DNA of 64,000 bases from Streptomyces sp. NBC_01244 (GCF_035987325.1 NZ_CP108488.1:5394001-5458000), one strand, 5' to 3'; counted from the first letter of the stretch, positions 1 to 8,288 are shown. The notes: generated by a model not told the origin, from the letters alone. Numbers and translations are program-made.

Positions 1-101
1 GCGAGTACGGGGTCCGCGGCGGGTAAGGGGTTCGCGGCGGGTAAGGGGTCCGTGGGCGTCGCCGGCTCCCCGGGGCCGCCGGGTCCCTGCGTCGTACGCA
101 T
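1..101 (-). CDS. Possible partial gene at left edge, Pro-rich N-terminus
   Basis: An open frame starts with ATG at 101 and runs leftward out of the window, 14 bases after the stop of the FMN reductase gene. Its first residues are MRTTQGPGGPGEPATPTDPL, followed by a tandem repeat PLPAAN/PLPAAD encoded by an 18-bp duplication near bases 11-46. Two codons are TTA, the rare bldA-dependent leucine codon. An AGGAGG sequence directly abuts the ATG, which is too close for a normal ribosome binding site. No family can be named from 33 residues, so this could equally be non-coding DNA after the upstream gene. Confidence 0.3.
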   Translation of the reverse strand, partial: MRTTQGPGGPGEPATPTDPLPAANPLPAADPVL

Positions 102-114
102 CCTCCTGCCGCCC

Positions 115-747
115 TCAGCCCTGGTACGGGCGGCTCGCGCGGGCGTCGCGCAGCGTGCGGCCCCACCAGGCCAGCTGGCCGACCATGCCCTTGACCGCGC
201 CCTCGGCGACGGCGGTGTCGCGCGGTACGCCGTCCCGGCCGATCCCGGACCAGGGCCCGTGCAGGCTGACGGAGTCGCGCACGGTCACGGCGTGCAGCTC
301 GGCGAAGACCAGCCGGAGCGCCTCGACGGCGCGCAGGCCGCCACCGATGCCGCCGTAGGAGACGAAGCCGGCCGGCTTGGCGCGCCACTCCTCGCGGTGC
401 CAGTCGATGAGGTTCTTCAGGGCGGCCGGGTAGCTGTGGTTGTACTCGGGGGTGACGATGACGAAGGCCTCTGCGGCGGCCAGCCGCGGGCTGACCTCAG
501 CGAGGGCGGCGGCCGCCTGCGGGTCCGGGGAGCCGCCCCAGCCGGGCATGACCAGGGGCAGGTCGACGTCGGCGAGGTCGATGAGGTCGAGGTCGAGGCC
601 GCCGAGGGCGCTCGCTTCGCCGAGGAACCAGTCGGCGACGGCGGGGCCCTGACGGCCTTGGCGGACGCTGCCGATGATGACGGCGACGCGCAGCGGCGCG
701 TCCTCGTCGGGGGCGTGAGCGGGGGTGGAAGCGTGGGCGGCGGGCAT
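115..747 (-). CDS. NADPH-dependent FMN reductase family protein
   Basis: The 210-residue protein has the flavodoxin-like fold of NADPH-dependent FMN/azo reductases. Near the N-terminus it reads VAVIIGSVRQGRQGPAVADW (residues about 18-37), the phosphate-binding loop that holds FMN. It later has TPEYNHSYPAALKNLIDW, the typical P-E-Y-N segment lining the flavin site, and SYGGIGGG. The ATG at 747 was chosen because the longer frame upstream is low-complexity and crosses the operator region. It is divergent from a TetR regulator at 917, so it is the likely regulated partner. The physiological substrate (quinone, azo or nitro compound, or chromate) cannot be told from sequence. Confidence 0.9.
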   Translation of the reverse strand: MPAAHASTPAHAPDEDAPLRVAVIIGSVRQGRQGPAVADWFLGEASALGGLDLDLIDLADVDLPLVMPGWGGSPDPQAAAALAEVSPRLAAAEAFVIVTPEYNHSYPAALKNLIDWHREEWRAKPAGFVSYGGIGGGLRAVEALRLVFAELHAVTVRDSVSLHGPWSGIGRDGVPRDTAVAEGAVKGMVGQLAWWGRTLRDARASRPYQG

Positions 748-804
748 GGCGGGGTCCCCTCGTCGGTGGGGCGGCCGTTCGGGGCGGCCGCCTTTCCGGT
801 AAAG

Positions 805-841
805 TACAACGAGCGTTGTAAAAACTGCAACGGTCGTTGTA
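805..841. promoter_or_regulatory. Two 16-bp palindromes, probable TetR operators
   Basis: A perfect 16-bp inverted repeat, TACAACGAGCGTTGTA, lies at 805-820. A second copy with one mismatch, TGCAACGGTCGTTGTA, lies at 826-841. Their starts are 21 bp apart, two helical turns, so both face the same side of the helix. They sit between the FMN reductase and the tetR gene, which is where a TetR dimer pair would repress both promoters. Assignment to the adjacent TetR is an inference. Confidence 0.75.
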
Positions 842-898
842 CTTCCTCTGTACTTCTCGGTCGGGGTCTTGTACTTCGCTTGTACTTTTCCTGTACTT
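838..898. repeat. Five phased TGTACTT direct repeats
   Basis: TGTACTT occurs at 838, 849, 870, 881 and 892, with spacings of 11, 21, 11 and 11 bp, close to integral turns of B-DNA. An inverted copy, AAGTACA, is at 802-808 across the first palindrome. The array fills the stretch between the TetR palindromes and the tetR ribosome binding site. This regular spacing suggests a protein-binding array or a remnant of tandem duplication. Confidence 0.7.
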
Positions 899-916
899 CC
901 TGCGTGTGGAGGCGAC

Positions 917-1615
917 ATGAGCAGCGGAACCAGCGGAACCAGCGGACCCGCCGGACCCGCCGGACCCACCGGAACCAATGCCAGGAAGCTGGAGAAGCAG
1001 CTCGCCATCGCGAGCGCGTCCCGCGGGGTCTTCGGCCGTGAGGGCTACACCCGGGCCACGGTCGACGGGCTCGCCGCCGCCGCCGGCATCTCGACCCGCA
1101 CGCTCTACAACCACTTCCCGGGCGGCAAGGCGATGCTCTTCGCCGCCGTCGTCACCTCGACCTCGGGACAGGTGCGCGACGCCCAGATCGCCCAGATCGA
1201 AGCCGCTCTGAACCCCGAACGCCCGCCCCGCCCCGAGGACCTGGAGCGCGACCTGGTCGCCTTCGCCCACCGGATCGTCGGGCTCATGACCGACTACGCC
1301 GACCACTTCGCACTCGTCCGTCACATCCGCGCCGAAGCCGACCACGTGCCGCGCGAGGTGCTGGAGGCCTGGGTGAACGCCGGCCCCGGACCGGTGTCCC
1401 GCGCGCTCGCGGACGCGATGGCGGGCCTCGAGGCCGCCGGGCTGATCGACGTGCGCGGCGACGCGATGCTGGCGGGCGCCCACTTCATGGCGCTGACCTC
1501 GCACTCCCTCTCCCACCTCTCGCACCACGAGGTCGTGCCCCTCTCCCGGGAGCGGACCGACCGGCTCATCGCGGGCGGAGTGGCCGCTTTCCTGCGGGCC
1601 TATCGGGCCGACTGA
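917..1615 (+). CDS. TetR/AcrR family transcriptional regulator
   Basis: The 232-residue protein has a short Ser/Gly/Pro-rich leader and then a TetR DNA-binding domain at about residues 20-75. The recognition helix region reads TVDGLAAAAGISTRTLYNHF, a textbook TetR helix-turn-helix. The C-terminal two-thirds is a helical ligand-binding and dimerisation domain of the TetR_C type. The ATG at 917 follows TGGAGG at 906-911. It is divergent from the FMN reductase, and the intervening palindromes make autoregulation and control of the reductase likely. The inducer is not evident. Confidence 0.92.
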   Translation: MSSGTSGTSGPAGPAGPTGTNARKLEKQLAIASASRGVFGREGYTRATVDGLAAAAGISTRTLYNHFPGGKAMLFAAVVTSTSGQVRDAQIAQIEAALNPERPPRPEDLERDLVAFAHRIVGLMTDYADHFALVRHIRAEADHVPREVLEAWVNAGPGPVSRALADAMAGLEAAGLIDVRGDAMLAGAHFMALTSHSLSHLSHHEVVPLSRERTDRLIAGGVAAFLRAYRAD

Positions 1616-1700
1616 GCCGTACGCCGACTGAGCCGTACACGGTGCCGGGGCGCCCCGCCCCGCGGCCCCGCCCCCGGTCGCCCGGCAACCGCCCCGGGGC

Positions 1701-1706
1701 TACGTT
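1701..1706 (+). promoter_or_regulatory. Candidate -10 box of leaderless serine hydrolase mRNA
   Basis: TACGTT lies six bases before the GTG start at 1713, and no Shine-Dalgarno is present. This layout is typical of leaderless transcripts in actinobacteria. Confidence 0.45.
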
Positions 1707-1712
1707 GGACGG

Positions 1713-2933
1713 GTGAGCACGACACGGTTGCGCAGGGCGGCTGTGGGAGCGGCCGCAGTGGGGCTCCTGATGGTGCCCGTGGGGGCCGGTGTCGGGTACG
1801 CGGTGGACGTGCCGACACCCCCGGCGGCGAGCGGTCCGGCCGTCTCCGACGATTTTCCGCAGCTCACCCCCGCCGTGGCGCGGCAACTGGACGACGCCAT
1901 CCGCAAGGTGATGGACGAGGCCAAGGTGCCCGGGGTGCAAGTGGCCCTCTCGGCGCCGGGCAAGGGGGCGTACGTACGGGCCTTCGGCGTGGCCGACAAG
2001 GCCACCGGGGCGCCCATGACCGACCGCCTCAACATGCGGATCGGCAGCGAGACCAAGACCTTCACCGTGACCGCGATGCTGAAACTGGTCGACGAGGGCA
2101 AGATCGGGCTGGACGACCCCATAGGCAAGTACGTCGACGGCGTGCCGAACGGCGACCGCATCACGCTGCGCGAACTGGCCGGCATGCGCAGCGGGCTGTT
2201 CAACTACTCCGCCGACGAGGACTTCTTCAAGGCGCTGACCAGCGATCCCCAGCGGCCCTTCACCCCTCAGGAACTGCTCGGGTACTCCTTCAAGCACCCG
2301 GTGCTCTTCGAACCGAACGCGAAGTTCGACTACTGCAACACCAACCTGATCCTGATCGGGCTCGTCGTGGAGAAGATCAGCGGGCAGACGCTCGCCGACT
2401 ACATCACCGAGGAGGTCATCGAGCCCGCCGGACTGAAGAACACCCTCTTCCCGACCGGCGCCGAGTTCCCGACCCCGCACGCCCAGGGCTACACGGACCA
2501 GACGGCCTCGGGGAAGACCGAGGACGCGGCCGACTGGGACCCCTCCTGGGGCTGGGCCGCCGGAGCGATGATCTCCGACCTCACGGACCTGCGGCAGTGG
2601 GCCAAGGTGCTGGCCACCGGTGAGCTGCTCACCCCCGCGACCCAGGCCGAGCGCCTCGACGTCGTACCGGCCCTCCCGGGCACCGGTTACGGACTGGGCA
2701 TATTCAACGTCCAGGGGTGGATCGGTCACAACGGCTCGCTGCCCGGCTACCAGTCGCTGACCGTCTACGACCCGCAGTCGAAGGCCACCCTGGTGGTGCT
2801 GCTCAACACCGACATCTCCGCGGAGGGGGAGGAGCCGAGCACGCTGTTCGGCCAGGCGATCACCAAGATCGTGACCCCGCAGCACGTCTTCACGCTGCCC
2901 GCCCAGCCCGTCACCGGGGACGCGGACCACTGA
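1713..2933 (+). CDS. Secreted serine hydrolase, beta-lactamase class C / D-Ala-D-Ala carboxypeptidase type
   Basis: The 406-residue protein begins with a signal peptide (RLRR, then a hydrophobic stretch to about residue 30 ending ...GYAVDVP). The catalytic SxxK is SETK at 112-115, the YxN motif is YCN at 207-209, and the third motif region is GHNGSLPGY near residue 340. This is the class C serine beta-lactamase-like fold used by D,D-peptidases and esterases such as the Streptomyces R61 enzyme. It should act outside the membrane, and its true substrate (peptidoglycan stem peptide or ester) is not decided by sequence. The start is GTG with a -10-like box six bases upstream. Confidence 0.9.
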   Translation: MSTTRLRRAAVGAAAVGLLMVPVGAGVGYAVDVPTPPAASGPAVSDDFPQLTPAVARQLDDAIRKVMDEAKVPGVQVALSAPGKGAYVRAFGVADKATGAPMTDRLNMRIGSETKTFTVTAMLKLVDEGKIGLDDPIGKYVDGVPNGDRITLRELAGMRSGLFNYSADEDFFKALTSDPQRPFTPQELLGYSFKHPVLFEPNAKFDYCNTNLILIGLVVEKISGQTLADYITEEVIEPAGLKNTLFPTGAEFPTPHAQGYTDQTASGKTEDAADWDPSWGWAAGAMISDLTDLRQWAKVLATGELLTPATQAERLDVVPALPGTGYGLGIFNVQGWIGHNGSLPGYQSLTVYDPQSKATLVVLLNTDISAEGEEPSTLFGQAITKIVTPQHVFTLPAQPVTGDADH

Positions 2934-3117
2934 CCATCCGACGCGCCGCCGCCCCCGCGCGCCCGCGACCTCGGCCTCACGGCGCAGGCCTTGACGGTCT
3001 CGACGAGGCCGGGGATCGTCCCCTGCCGGCCCGGCCGTAGCGTAGGGCGACGGCGCTGGATCGGGACCCTCCGCGCACAATGGAATCGGCGCGCGGGAGT
3101 GGACGAGGGAGAGCTAT

Positions 3118-3684
3118 ATGAACGGTCGGACGACGCAGGGCGAAGTCCTGGGGGCGGGAGTCACCGACAAGGGAGACAAGGTGGTCCTGCGCGAGGCGGG
3201 CGAGGCGGATCTGGACACCGCCGCCGAGCTCTTCCGCGGCTACCTGGAGTTCTACGAGGTGGAGGTCGAGGACCCGGAGCGGCCGCGCGCCTTCCTGGCG
3301 GAGCGGCTGGCGGGCGGGGATTCCTTCATCCTGCTCGCCGAGGTCCCGGGTGCGGGCACGGTCGGCTTCACACAGGTCTACCCGATGTTCTCCTCGCTGG
3401 CCATGAAGCCCGCGTGGCTGCTGGGCGACCTGTACGTGGCCCCCGCCGGCCGCCGTACGGGCGCGGGCCGCGCGCTGCTGCGCGAGGTGCTGCGCCGGGC
3501 GCGGGAGGCCGGGGTCTCGGGCGTGCAGCTGGAGACGGCGTACGACAACCTCGTCGCGCAGGGGCTGTACGAGGCGGAGGGGTTCGTCCGGGAGGAGTTC
3601 CACATGTACTTCCACGACCTCTCCGAGCAGGGTTCCGAGCAGGGTTCCGAGCCGGGTACCGAGACCGCTTCCGAACCAGTCTGA
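3118..3684 (+). CDS. GNAT family N-acetyltransferase
   Basis: The 188-residue protein has the GNAT acyl-CoA-binding signature in LYVAPAGRRTGAGRALLREV (about residues 108-127), the Arg/Gln-x-x-Gly-x-Gly/Ala loop, preceded by strand WLLGD and followed by LETAYDNLVAQGLYEAEGF. The start is ATG at 3118 after GAGGGAGAGC. The C-terminus is a short acidic tail made by an in-frame 12-bp duplication (EQGSEQGSEPG), which could vary in length by slippage. The acceptor substrate is unknown. It stands alone, upstream of a sigma-factor gene on the same strand. Confidence 0.88.
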   Translation: MNGRTTQGEVLGAGVTDKGDKVVLREAGEADLDTAAELFRGYLEFYEVEVEDPERPRAFLAERLAGGDSFILLAEVPGAGTVGFTQVYPMFSSLAMKPAWLLGDLYVAPAGRRTGAGRALLREVLRRAREAGVSGVQLETAYDNLVAQGLYEAEGFVREEFHMYFHDLSEQGSEQGSEPGTETASEPV

Positions 3685-3749
3685 GATCGACTGAAACATT
3701 CCCGGCCCCCGTCGCGTCATTGGGGTGAGACGGACGCGAGGGGGAGCGG

Positions 3750-4259
3750 ATGGGGTACGGACGCAGAGATGGGTTCCGTGAGTTCGCGACGGGCAGATCG
3801 GCGCACTTGTACCGGTCGGCCTGTCTGCTGACGAGCGGTGACACCCACCTCGCCGAGGATCTCGTACAGGAGACCCTCGGGCGGATGTACCTCCTCTGGG
3901 GGCGCGTCTCCCGGATAGACAATCCGGCGGCGTACGCGCAAACCGTGCTGGTGCGCGCCTTCCTGACGCACCAGCGCCGCCGGTCGGCGGGGGAGCGCCC
4001 GGTCGGGGAGTTCCCCGACGCGGGCGCACCGGCCGGCGGCGATCCCGCGCTGCGGCTGACGCTGCTGGAGGCGCTGGGGCGGCTGGCGCCGAAGGACCGG
4101 GCGGTCCTGGTGCTGCGGTACTGGGAGGACCGCAGCGTCGAGGAGACCGCCGACGCGATGAACGTCAGCTCGGCGGCGGTACGGACCCGCAGCTCGCGAG
4201 CGCTGACCCGGCTGCGGGAGCAATTGGGCGGCTCGCTCGCGGAGTTCGCGGGGCGCTGA
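3750..4259 (+). CDS. ECF sigma factor, SigE-like family
   Basis: The 169-residue protein has the two-domain ECF layout. The sigma-2 domain covers about residues 15-75 (HLAEDLVQETLGRMYLLWGR, the core-binding and -10 region). The sigma-4 domain covers about 105-165 (LVLRYWEDRSVEETADAMNV and then SSAAVRTRSSRALTRL, the -35 helix-turn-helix). The start is ATG at 3750 after AGGGGGA. It is followed by a hairpin and a gene for a one-span membrane protein that may be its anti-sigma factor. The target promoters are not visible in the window. Confidence 0.9.
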   Translation: MGYGRRDGFREFATGRSAHLYRSACLLTSGDTHLAEDLVQETLGRMYLLWGRVSRIDNPAAYAQTVLVRAFLTHQRRRSAGERPVGEFPDAGAPAGGDPALRLTLLEALGRLAPKDRAVLVLRYWEDRSVEETADAMNVSSAAVRTRSSRALTRLREQLGGSLAEFAGR

Positions 4260-4265
4260 GCCTGC

Positions 4266-4289
4266 GGCCTGCCCGGGTGCGGGCAGGCC
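4266..4289 (+). terminator. 9-bp stem hairpin between sigma factor and membrane protein genes
   Basis: GGCCTGCCC at 4266-4274 pairs perfectly with GGGCAGGCC at 4281-4289 around a six-base loop, followed by a C/T-rich run. It lies directly after the sigma-factor stop codon. It may terminate or attenuate transcription into the next gene. Confidence 0.6.
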
Positions 4290-4340
4290 CCTCTCCTTCT
4301 CTCATCCCACGATCCCTTTGGACGGAAGGTCTGATTCCGC

Positions 4341-5612
4341 ATGCCCTTTGAAGATGAGCTCGGTGAAGCCCTCCGGCGTACGGGCGACGGCTTCACGGCC
4401 GAAGGACACGACCTCGTGGACGCCGGGGAGCGGCGCGGCCGGCGGATGCTGGCCCGTCGCCGGGGCGCCGTGGCCGGCGGCTCGGTGCTCGCCCTGGCCC
4501 TGATCGGCTCCTTCGGGGCCTACGCGAACGGGCTGCTCGGCCCGGGCGGCGGGGGCGACCGGGGACAGGCCGTGGCGGACGCGCCGGAGCCGCCCGCGCC
4601 GCGGACGCCGCCGCCGGGCTTCGACCGCGCCGGCAGCGGGGCCGTCTCCGCCGATCAGCTGGCCGGGGTGTTCAAGCAGCTGCTGCCGCAGGGCCGGCTC
4701 AGCGCCATCGAGGCGCGGGGCACGGGCGACCGGATGGGCGGCCCGATGGTGACCGGGGTCTTCGACGACGGCGACGGCAAGGGCCGCATCGGCTTCGGCC
4801 TCAGCCGGGTGGACCCGAAGGGCGAGATGGCCGACGACATGGTGAAGTGCCCCTCCAAGGCCACCTCGGGCACCGAGAGTTGCACCTCCGAGAAGCTCGA
4901 GGACGGCTCGCGGCTGCTGCTCGTCAAGGGGTACGAGTACCCCGACCGCCGCGAGGACACGAAGTGCTGGCGCGCCACGGTGGTGACCCCCCAGGGGTTC
5001 CTCGTGGACGCCCAGGAGTGGAACGCGGAGGAACAGAAGGGCGCGCCCGTATCCCGCCCGACGCCGCCGCTGACGCTCGCCCAGCTCAAGGCGCTCGTGA
5101 CGTCCCCGCTCTGGCACCCCGCCCTGAACGACCTGCCGGCCGCCGGCCAGTCGCCGCAGAGGGAGCCCGCACGCCCGGGATCGAAGGCCGTGGACATCCT
5201 GAGCGAGATGCTGAGCAAGGACGGGATCCCGGTCGTCAGCCGGGACGAGGACGGGACCGACCTGGGCTACCTGGTGCTCGACGAGGGCAAGGGCAAGTCC
5301 CTGGTCAGCCTCCAGATCCAGCCGGACAGCGCCAAGCACCCGGGGATGTGGGCCGATCTGTTCACGTCCGCCGAGACGCTGCCGAACGGAACCAAGTTCC
5401 TGACCCGCAAGCAGCCGGGGGAGAAGGGCGGGGCCGGCGTGGTCTGGTGGAGCGCCGAGGCGCTGCTGCCGAACGGGACCCGGGTGATCGTGTCCGCGTT
5501 CAACGCCGAGAGCCAGTCGTCTGCGGCGACCCGCAAGGAGCCGGTGCTGACGCTGGCGCGGATGACGGAGCTCGCGACGAGCTCGAAGTGGGCCGCGGAG
5601 TACGGGCAGTAG
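4341..5612 (+). CDS. Single-span membrane protein, candidate anti-sigma partner
   Basis: The 423-residue protein has about 40 cytoplasmic N-terminal residues rich in charge (GERRGRRMLARRR), one membrane helix at about 47-65 (GGSVLALALIGSFGAYANG), and a large extracytoplasmic domain. This layout is common for the gene that follows a SigE-type ECF sigma factor in Streptomyces, and such products are usually assumed to be anti-sigma factors. No HXXXCXXC zinc anti-sigma motif is present in the N-terminal part, so the role is inferred from position only. The two extracytoplasmic cysteines (near KCPS and SCTS) could form a disulfide. Confidence 0.75.
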   Translation: MPFEDELGEALRRTGDGFTAEGHDLVDAGERRGRRMLARRRGAVAGGSVLALALIGSFGAYANGLLGPGGGGDRGQAVADAPEPPAPRTPPPGFDRAGSGAVSADQLAGVFKQLLPQGRLSAIEARGTGDRMGGPMVTGVFDDGDGKGRIGFGLSRVDPKGEMADDMVKCPSKATSGTESCTSEKLEDGSRLLLVKGYEYPDRREDTKCWRATVVTPQGFLVDAQEWNAEEQKGAPVSRPTPPLTLAQLKALVTSPLWHPALNDLPAAGQSPQREPARPGSKAVDILSEMLSKDGIPVVSRDEDGTDLGYLVLDEGKGKSLVSLQIQPDSAKHPGMWADLFTSAETLPNGTKFLTRKQPGEKGGAGVVWWSAEALLPNGTRVIVSAFNAESQSSAATRKEPVLTLARMTELATSSKWAAEYGQ

Positions 5613-5656
5613 GCGGAGCACCGCCGGCCGGCGCTGCCCCTGCCGCGTGCTTGCGC

Positions 5657-7315
5657 CTACTTCGCGTCGGCGTAGCACTCCACGACGGCGGTGGTGAAGG
5701 GGAAGCGGACCGGGGTCTCGCCGAAGGTGATGCGGCCGGCCAGCTCGCCCGCCTCGCGGATCGCCGCGGCCACGGCCCTCGCCTCCTCCTCGGGGCAGTG
5801 GACGATGACCTCGTCGTGCTGGAAGAAGACCAGCTCGGCCCGCATCCCCGCCTCCGCGAGGGACCGGCGCAGGGCGGCGAGCAGGAGCAGCGCCCAGTCC
5901 GCGGCGCTGCCCTGCACGACGAAGTTGCGGGTGAACCGGCCGCGCGCCCGGGCGTCGGTGGAGGCGTAGCTCGGGACCCAGCCGTCGGGGGCCTCCTCGG
6001 CCTCCTCCGGATCGGCCGCAGGCGGGCAGGTCCGGCCCAGCCAGGTGCGTACGAGCCGCCCCTCCTCGCCCGCCTTCGCGGCGTCGTCCACGTAGGCCAC
6101 GGCCCGGGGGAAGCGGCGGCGCAGCGCGGCCAGGTTCTTCAGGCCGTCCCCGGACGTCTGCCCGTAGACCGCGCCGAGGACGGCGATCTTCGCCATGTCG
6201 CGGTCGCCGGAGAAGCCCTGGCGGGAGATGGAGGTGTAGAGGTCCTCGGGGCGGCCGGCCACTTCCATGAAGGCGGGGTCGCGGGAGATCGCGGCGAGCA
6301 CCCGGGGCTCCATCTGGTCGGCGTCGGCCACCACGAGCCGCCAGCCGGGATCGGCGACGACCGCCCGGCGGATGACCTTGGGGATCTGCAGGGCGCCGCC
6401 GCCGTTGGTGACCCAGCGGCCGGTGTGGGTGCCGCCGGGGATGAACTCGGGGCGGAAGCGGCCGTCGTGGACCCAGTCCGCGAGCCAGGACCAGCCGTGG
6501 GCGGTGTAGATGCGGTACAGCTTCTTGAAGGCGATGAGGGGCTCCACGGCGGGGTGGTCCAGCTCCTGGATCTCCCAGCGGCGGGTGGACTTGAGCTTGA
6601 TCCCGGCCTCCGCGAAGGCCTTGATGACGTCGGCGGCCAGCTCGGGCCGTACGCGCCGCCCGAACGCGGCCGAGACCTCGTCGGCCAGCTCGGCGAGCCG
6701 GCGGGGCTGGCCGCGGCCCGCGTACCGCTCGCCGAGCAGCTCGGTGAGCAGGGCCCGGTGGACGTCGGCCCGCCAGGGCAGGCCCGCGCGGTTCATCTCG
6801 GCGGCCACGAGGAAGGCCGCCGACTCGGAGGCCACGAGCAGCCGCATCCGGTCGGGGTGCGCGGTGGCCTCGAGCCGTTTCGCCTGGTCGGCGTGGACGG
6901 CGACGAGGGCGTCGAGCGGTACGGGAGCGGGCTGCGGGTCGAAGAGGGAGTGCTGGCTGCCGGGCTCCGCCGCGCGCTGCGGGGGATCGGGCGGTACGGG
7001 GGCGTTCGTCAGACGGGCCCAGGCGGCGGCCGCCGAGCGGGGTTCGCCCAGGCGGCCCTCGTGGGCGAGCAGGAGCAGCTCGGCGTCCTCGATGTCGTGG
7101 CAGCGGTCCACGCGGGCGCCGGCGGCGAGGAGCCGGGGGTAGACGGCCTGCGTGGAGCGCCAGACCCAGCGGGTGCCGGCGGGGGCGGCGCGGATCGCCT
7201 CGGCGGGGTCGGTGACCGTGACACGGGTGCCGCCCGCGGGCCCGTCGAGGGGGGCGGCGTGCCAGCGGCCGTCGCCGTCCTCGGCCAGGGCCCACCGAGG
7301 GGTGTGCTCGCTCAT
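5657..7315 (-). CDS. Bifunctional 3'-5' exonuclease / family A DNA polymerase
   Basis: The 552-residue protein lacks the 5' nuclease of Pol I. It has a degenerate exonuclease-like N-terminal part (about 1-190) and a family A polymerase domain. Motif A is VVADADQMEPRVLAAISRD, equivalent to the DYSQIELR region. Motif B is RDMAKIAVLGAVYGQTSG, with the conserved Arg, Lys and Tyr-Gly. Motif C is FFQHDEVIVHC, with the catalytic His-Asp-Glu. The polymerase carboxylates are therefore intact. The start is the ATG at 7315, MSEHTPRWALAEDG. This is the second, short Pol I-like enzyme common in actinobacteria, and its role (repair or lesion tolerance) is inferred. Confidence 0.88.
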   Translation of the reverse strand: MSEHTPRWALAEDGDGRWHAAPLDGPAGGTRVTVTDPAEAIRAAPAGTRWVWRSTQAVYPRLLAAGARVDRCHDIEDAELLLLAHEGRLGEPRSAAAAWARLTNAPVPPDPPQRAAEPGSQHSLFDPQPAPVPLDALVAVHADQAKRLEATAHPDRMRLLVASESAAFLVAAEMNRAGLPWRADVHRALLTELLGERYAGRGQPRRLAELADEVSAAFGRRVRPELAADVIKAFAEAGIKLKSTRRWEIQELDHPAVEPLIAFKKLYRIYTAHGWSWLADWVHDGRFRPEFIPGGTHTGRWVTNGGGALQIPKVIRRAVVADPGWRLVVADADQMEPRVLAAISRDPAFMEVAGRPEDLYTSISRQGFSGDRDMAKIAVLGAVYGQTSGDGLKNLAALRRRFPRAVAYVDDAAKAGEEGRLVRTWLGRTCPPAADPEEAEEAPDGWVPSYASTDARARGRFTRNFVVQGSAADWALLLLAALRRSLAEAGMRAELVFFQHDEVIVHCPEEEARAVAAAIREAGELAGRITFGETPVRFPFTTAVVECYADAK

Positions 7316-7395
7316 GAGTGCGAGTGTCCCACCGGGGTCTGACAGGGCCGCCGCGCGGCGCGCTCGCACAGGTGTGCGCGGCTGCGCGGGCGCTG

Positions 7396-7451
7396 AGTCC
7401 CCTGCCCGCCCTTCGCCCGTACCCCGGTCCTCAAACGCCGGACGGGCCGGA
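7396..7451 (-). repeat. GC-rich intergenic repeat element, copy 1
   Basis: This copy contains the recurring blocks CCGCCCTTCGCCCGT and CCTCAAACGCCGGACGGGC, also found near 10440, 23130, 36140, 51690, 54910 and 55190. It overlaps the 3' end of the following leftward gene, so the last codons of that gene derive from the repeat. Confidence 0.75.
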
Positions 7452-8288
7452 TTCATCCCGGTCCGGCTGGATGCGCGATGCCCGGGTCGGGAGGGAGCTT
7501 GTGTAGGTCTCCAGGGCCGGGCGCGGGGCGCGGCCCAGGAGGGAGCGGAGGGTGCCCTGGTCCGGGGTGGCCAGGAAACCGGCGGCGATGGCGGAGTAGG
7601 TACCGACCAGCATCGGGGGCTGGAAGGGGGCCGGTCCAGGGGCGGAGAGGGCCGCGCGGGCCTCGGCGAGGGTGGCCGGGGCGTAGACGGAGTCCGTCGC
7701 GGCGGCCAGGTCGGCGCCCGACAGGGGCTGGTCACCCACGAGCTCGTACGTCCGGCCCGCGTGTGCGGCGGGGTCGAGGGCGACCCGTACCGCCACCTCC
7801 GCCAGGTCCTCGCGGGCCACCGCGGCCAGCCGGCCCCGGCCCAGCGGGGCGGTGATCCGCCCGTCGGGGCCGGGCGCGGCCAGGGCGGCCAGGAGCTCCG
7901 CGTACAGGCCGTTGCGCAGGACGGTCCGGGCGAGGGAGGGGGAGTCGGCGAGGCGGCGGTCGGTCCAGCGGTGGGCCAGTGCGTACGGAAGGTGGTCGCC
8001 GTCCTTCGTGAGGCTCGTGTAGACGACGTGGCGGACCCCGTCCCGTTCGGCCGCGGCGACGACCGCCTCGTGACGGCCGATCACCTCGTCGTCCTCCCCG
8101 TAGCCCGCCGAGATGAGGAGGAGGGTGTCCACGCCGCGGAAGTCCAGGGTCGACGGGACATCGAAGTCGACGCGGACCTGGGAGGGGCCGGTGGGGCGGC
8201 GGGTGCCGATGCGGACGTCCGGACGGTCCGCCAGCCGCTGTGCGACCAGGGAGCCGAGGCCGCCCGAAGCGCCGGTGATCAAGAGCAT
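7431..8288 (-). CDS. NmrA-like NAD(P)H-binding SDR, QorB/YtfG-type quinone reductase
   Basis: The 285-residue protein opens with MLLITGASGGLGSLVAQRLA, a glycine-rich NAD(P) Rossmann motif (GASGGLG). It has the NmrA-like layout, with VVYTSLTKDG in the middle and a C-terminal substrate domain (DLAEVAVRVALDP, YELVGDQPLSGADLA). It resembles E. coli QorB (YtfG), an NADPH quinone reductase, and like ytfG it is divergent from an HxlR-type regulator. The start is the ATG at 8288, because the GTG/ATG choices farther upstream would run into the shared promoter. The last residues (RDESGPSGV) are read out of an intergenic repeat. Confidence 0.87.
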   Translation of the reverse strand: MLLITGASGGLGSLVAQRLADRPDVRIGTRRPTGPSQVRVDFDVPSTLDFRGVDTLLLISAGYGEDDEVIGRHEAVVAAAERDGVRHVVYTSLTKDGDHLPYALAHRWTDRRLADSPSLARTVLRNGLYAELLAALAAPGPDGRITAPLGRGRLAAVAREDLAEVAVRVALDPAAHAGRTYELVGDQPLSGADLAAATDSVYAPATLAEARAALSAPGPAPFQPPMLVGTYSAIAAGFLATPDQGTLRSLLGRAPRPALETYTSSLPTRASRIQPDRDESGPSGV

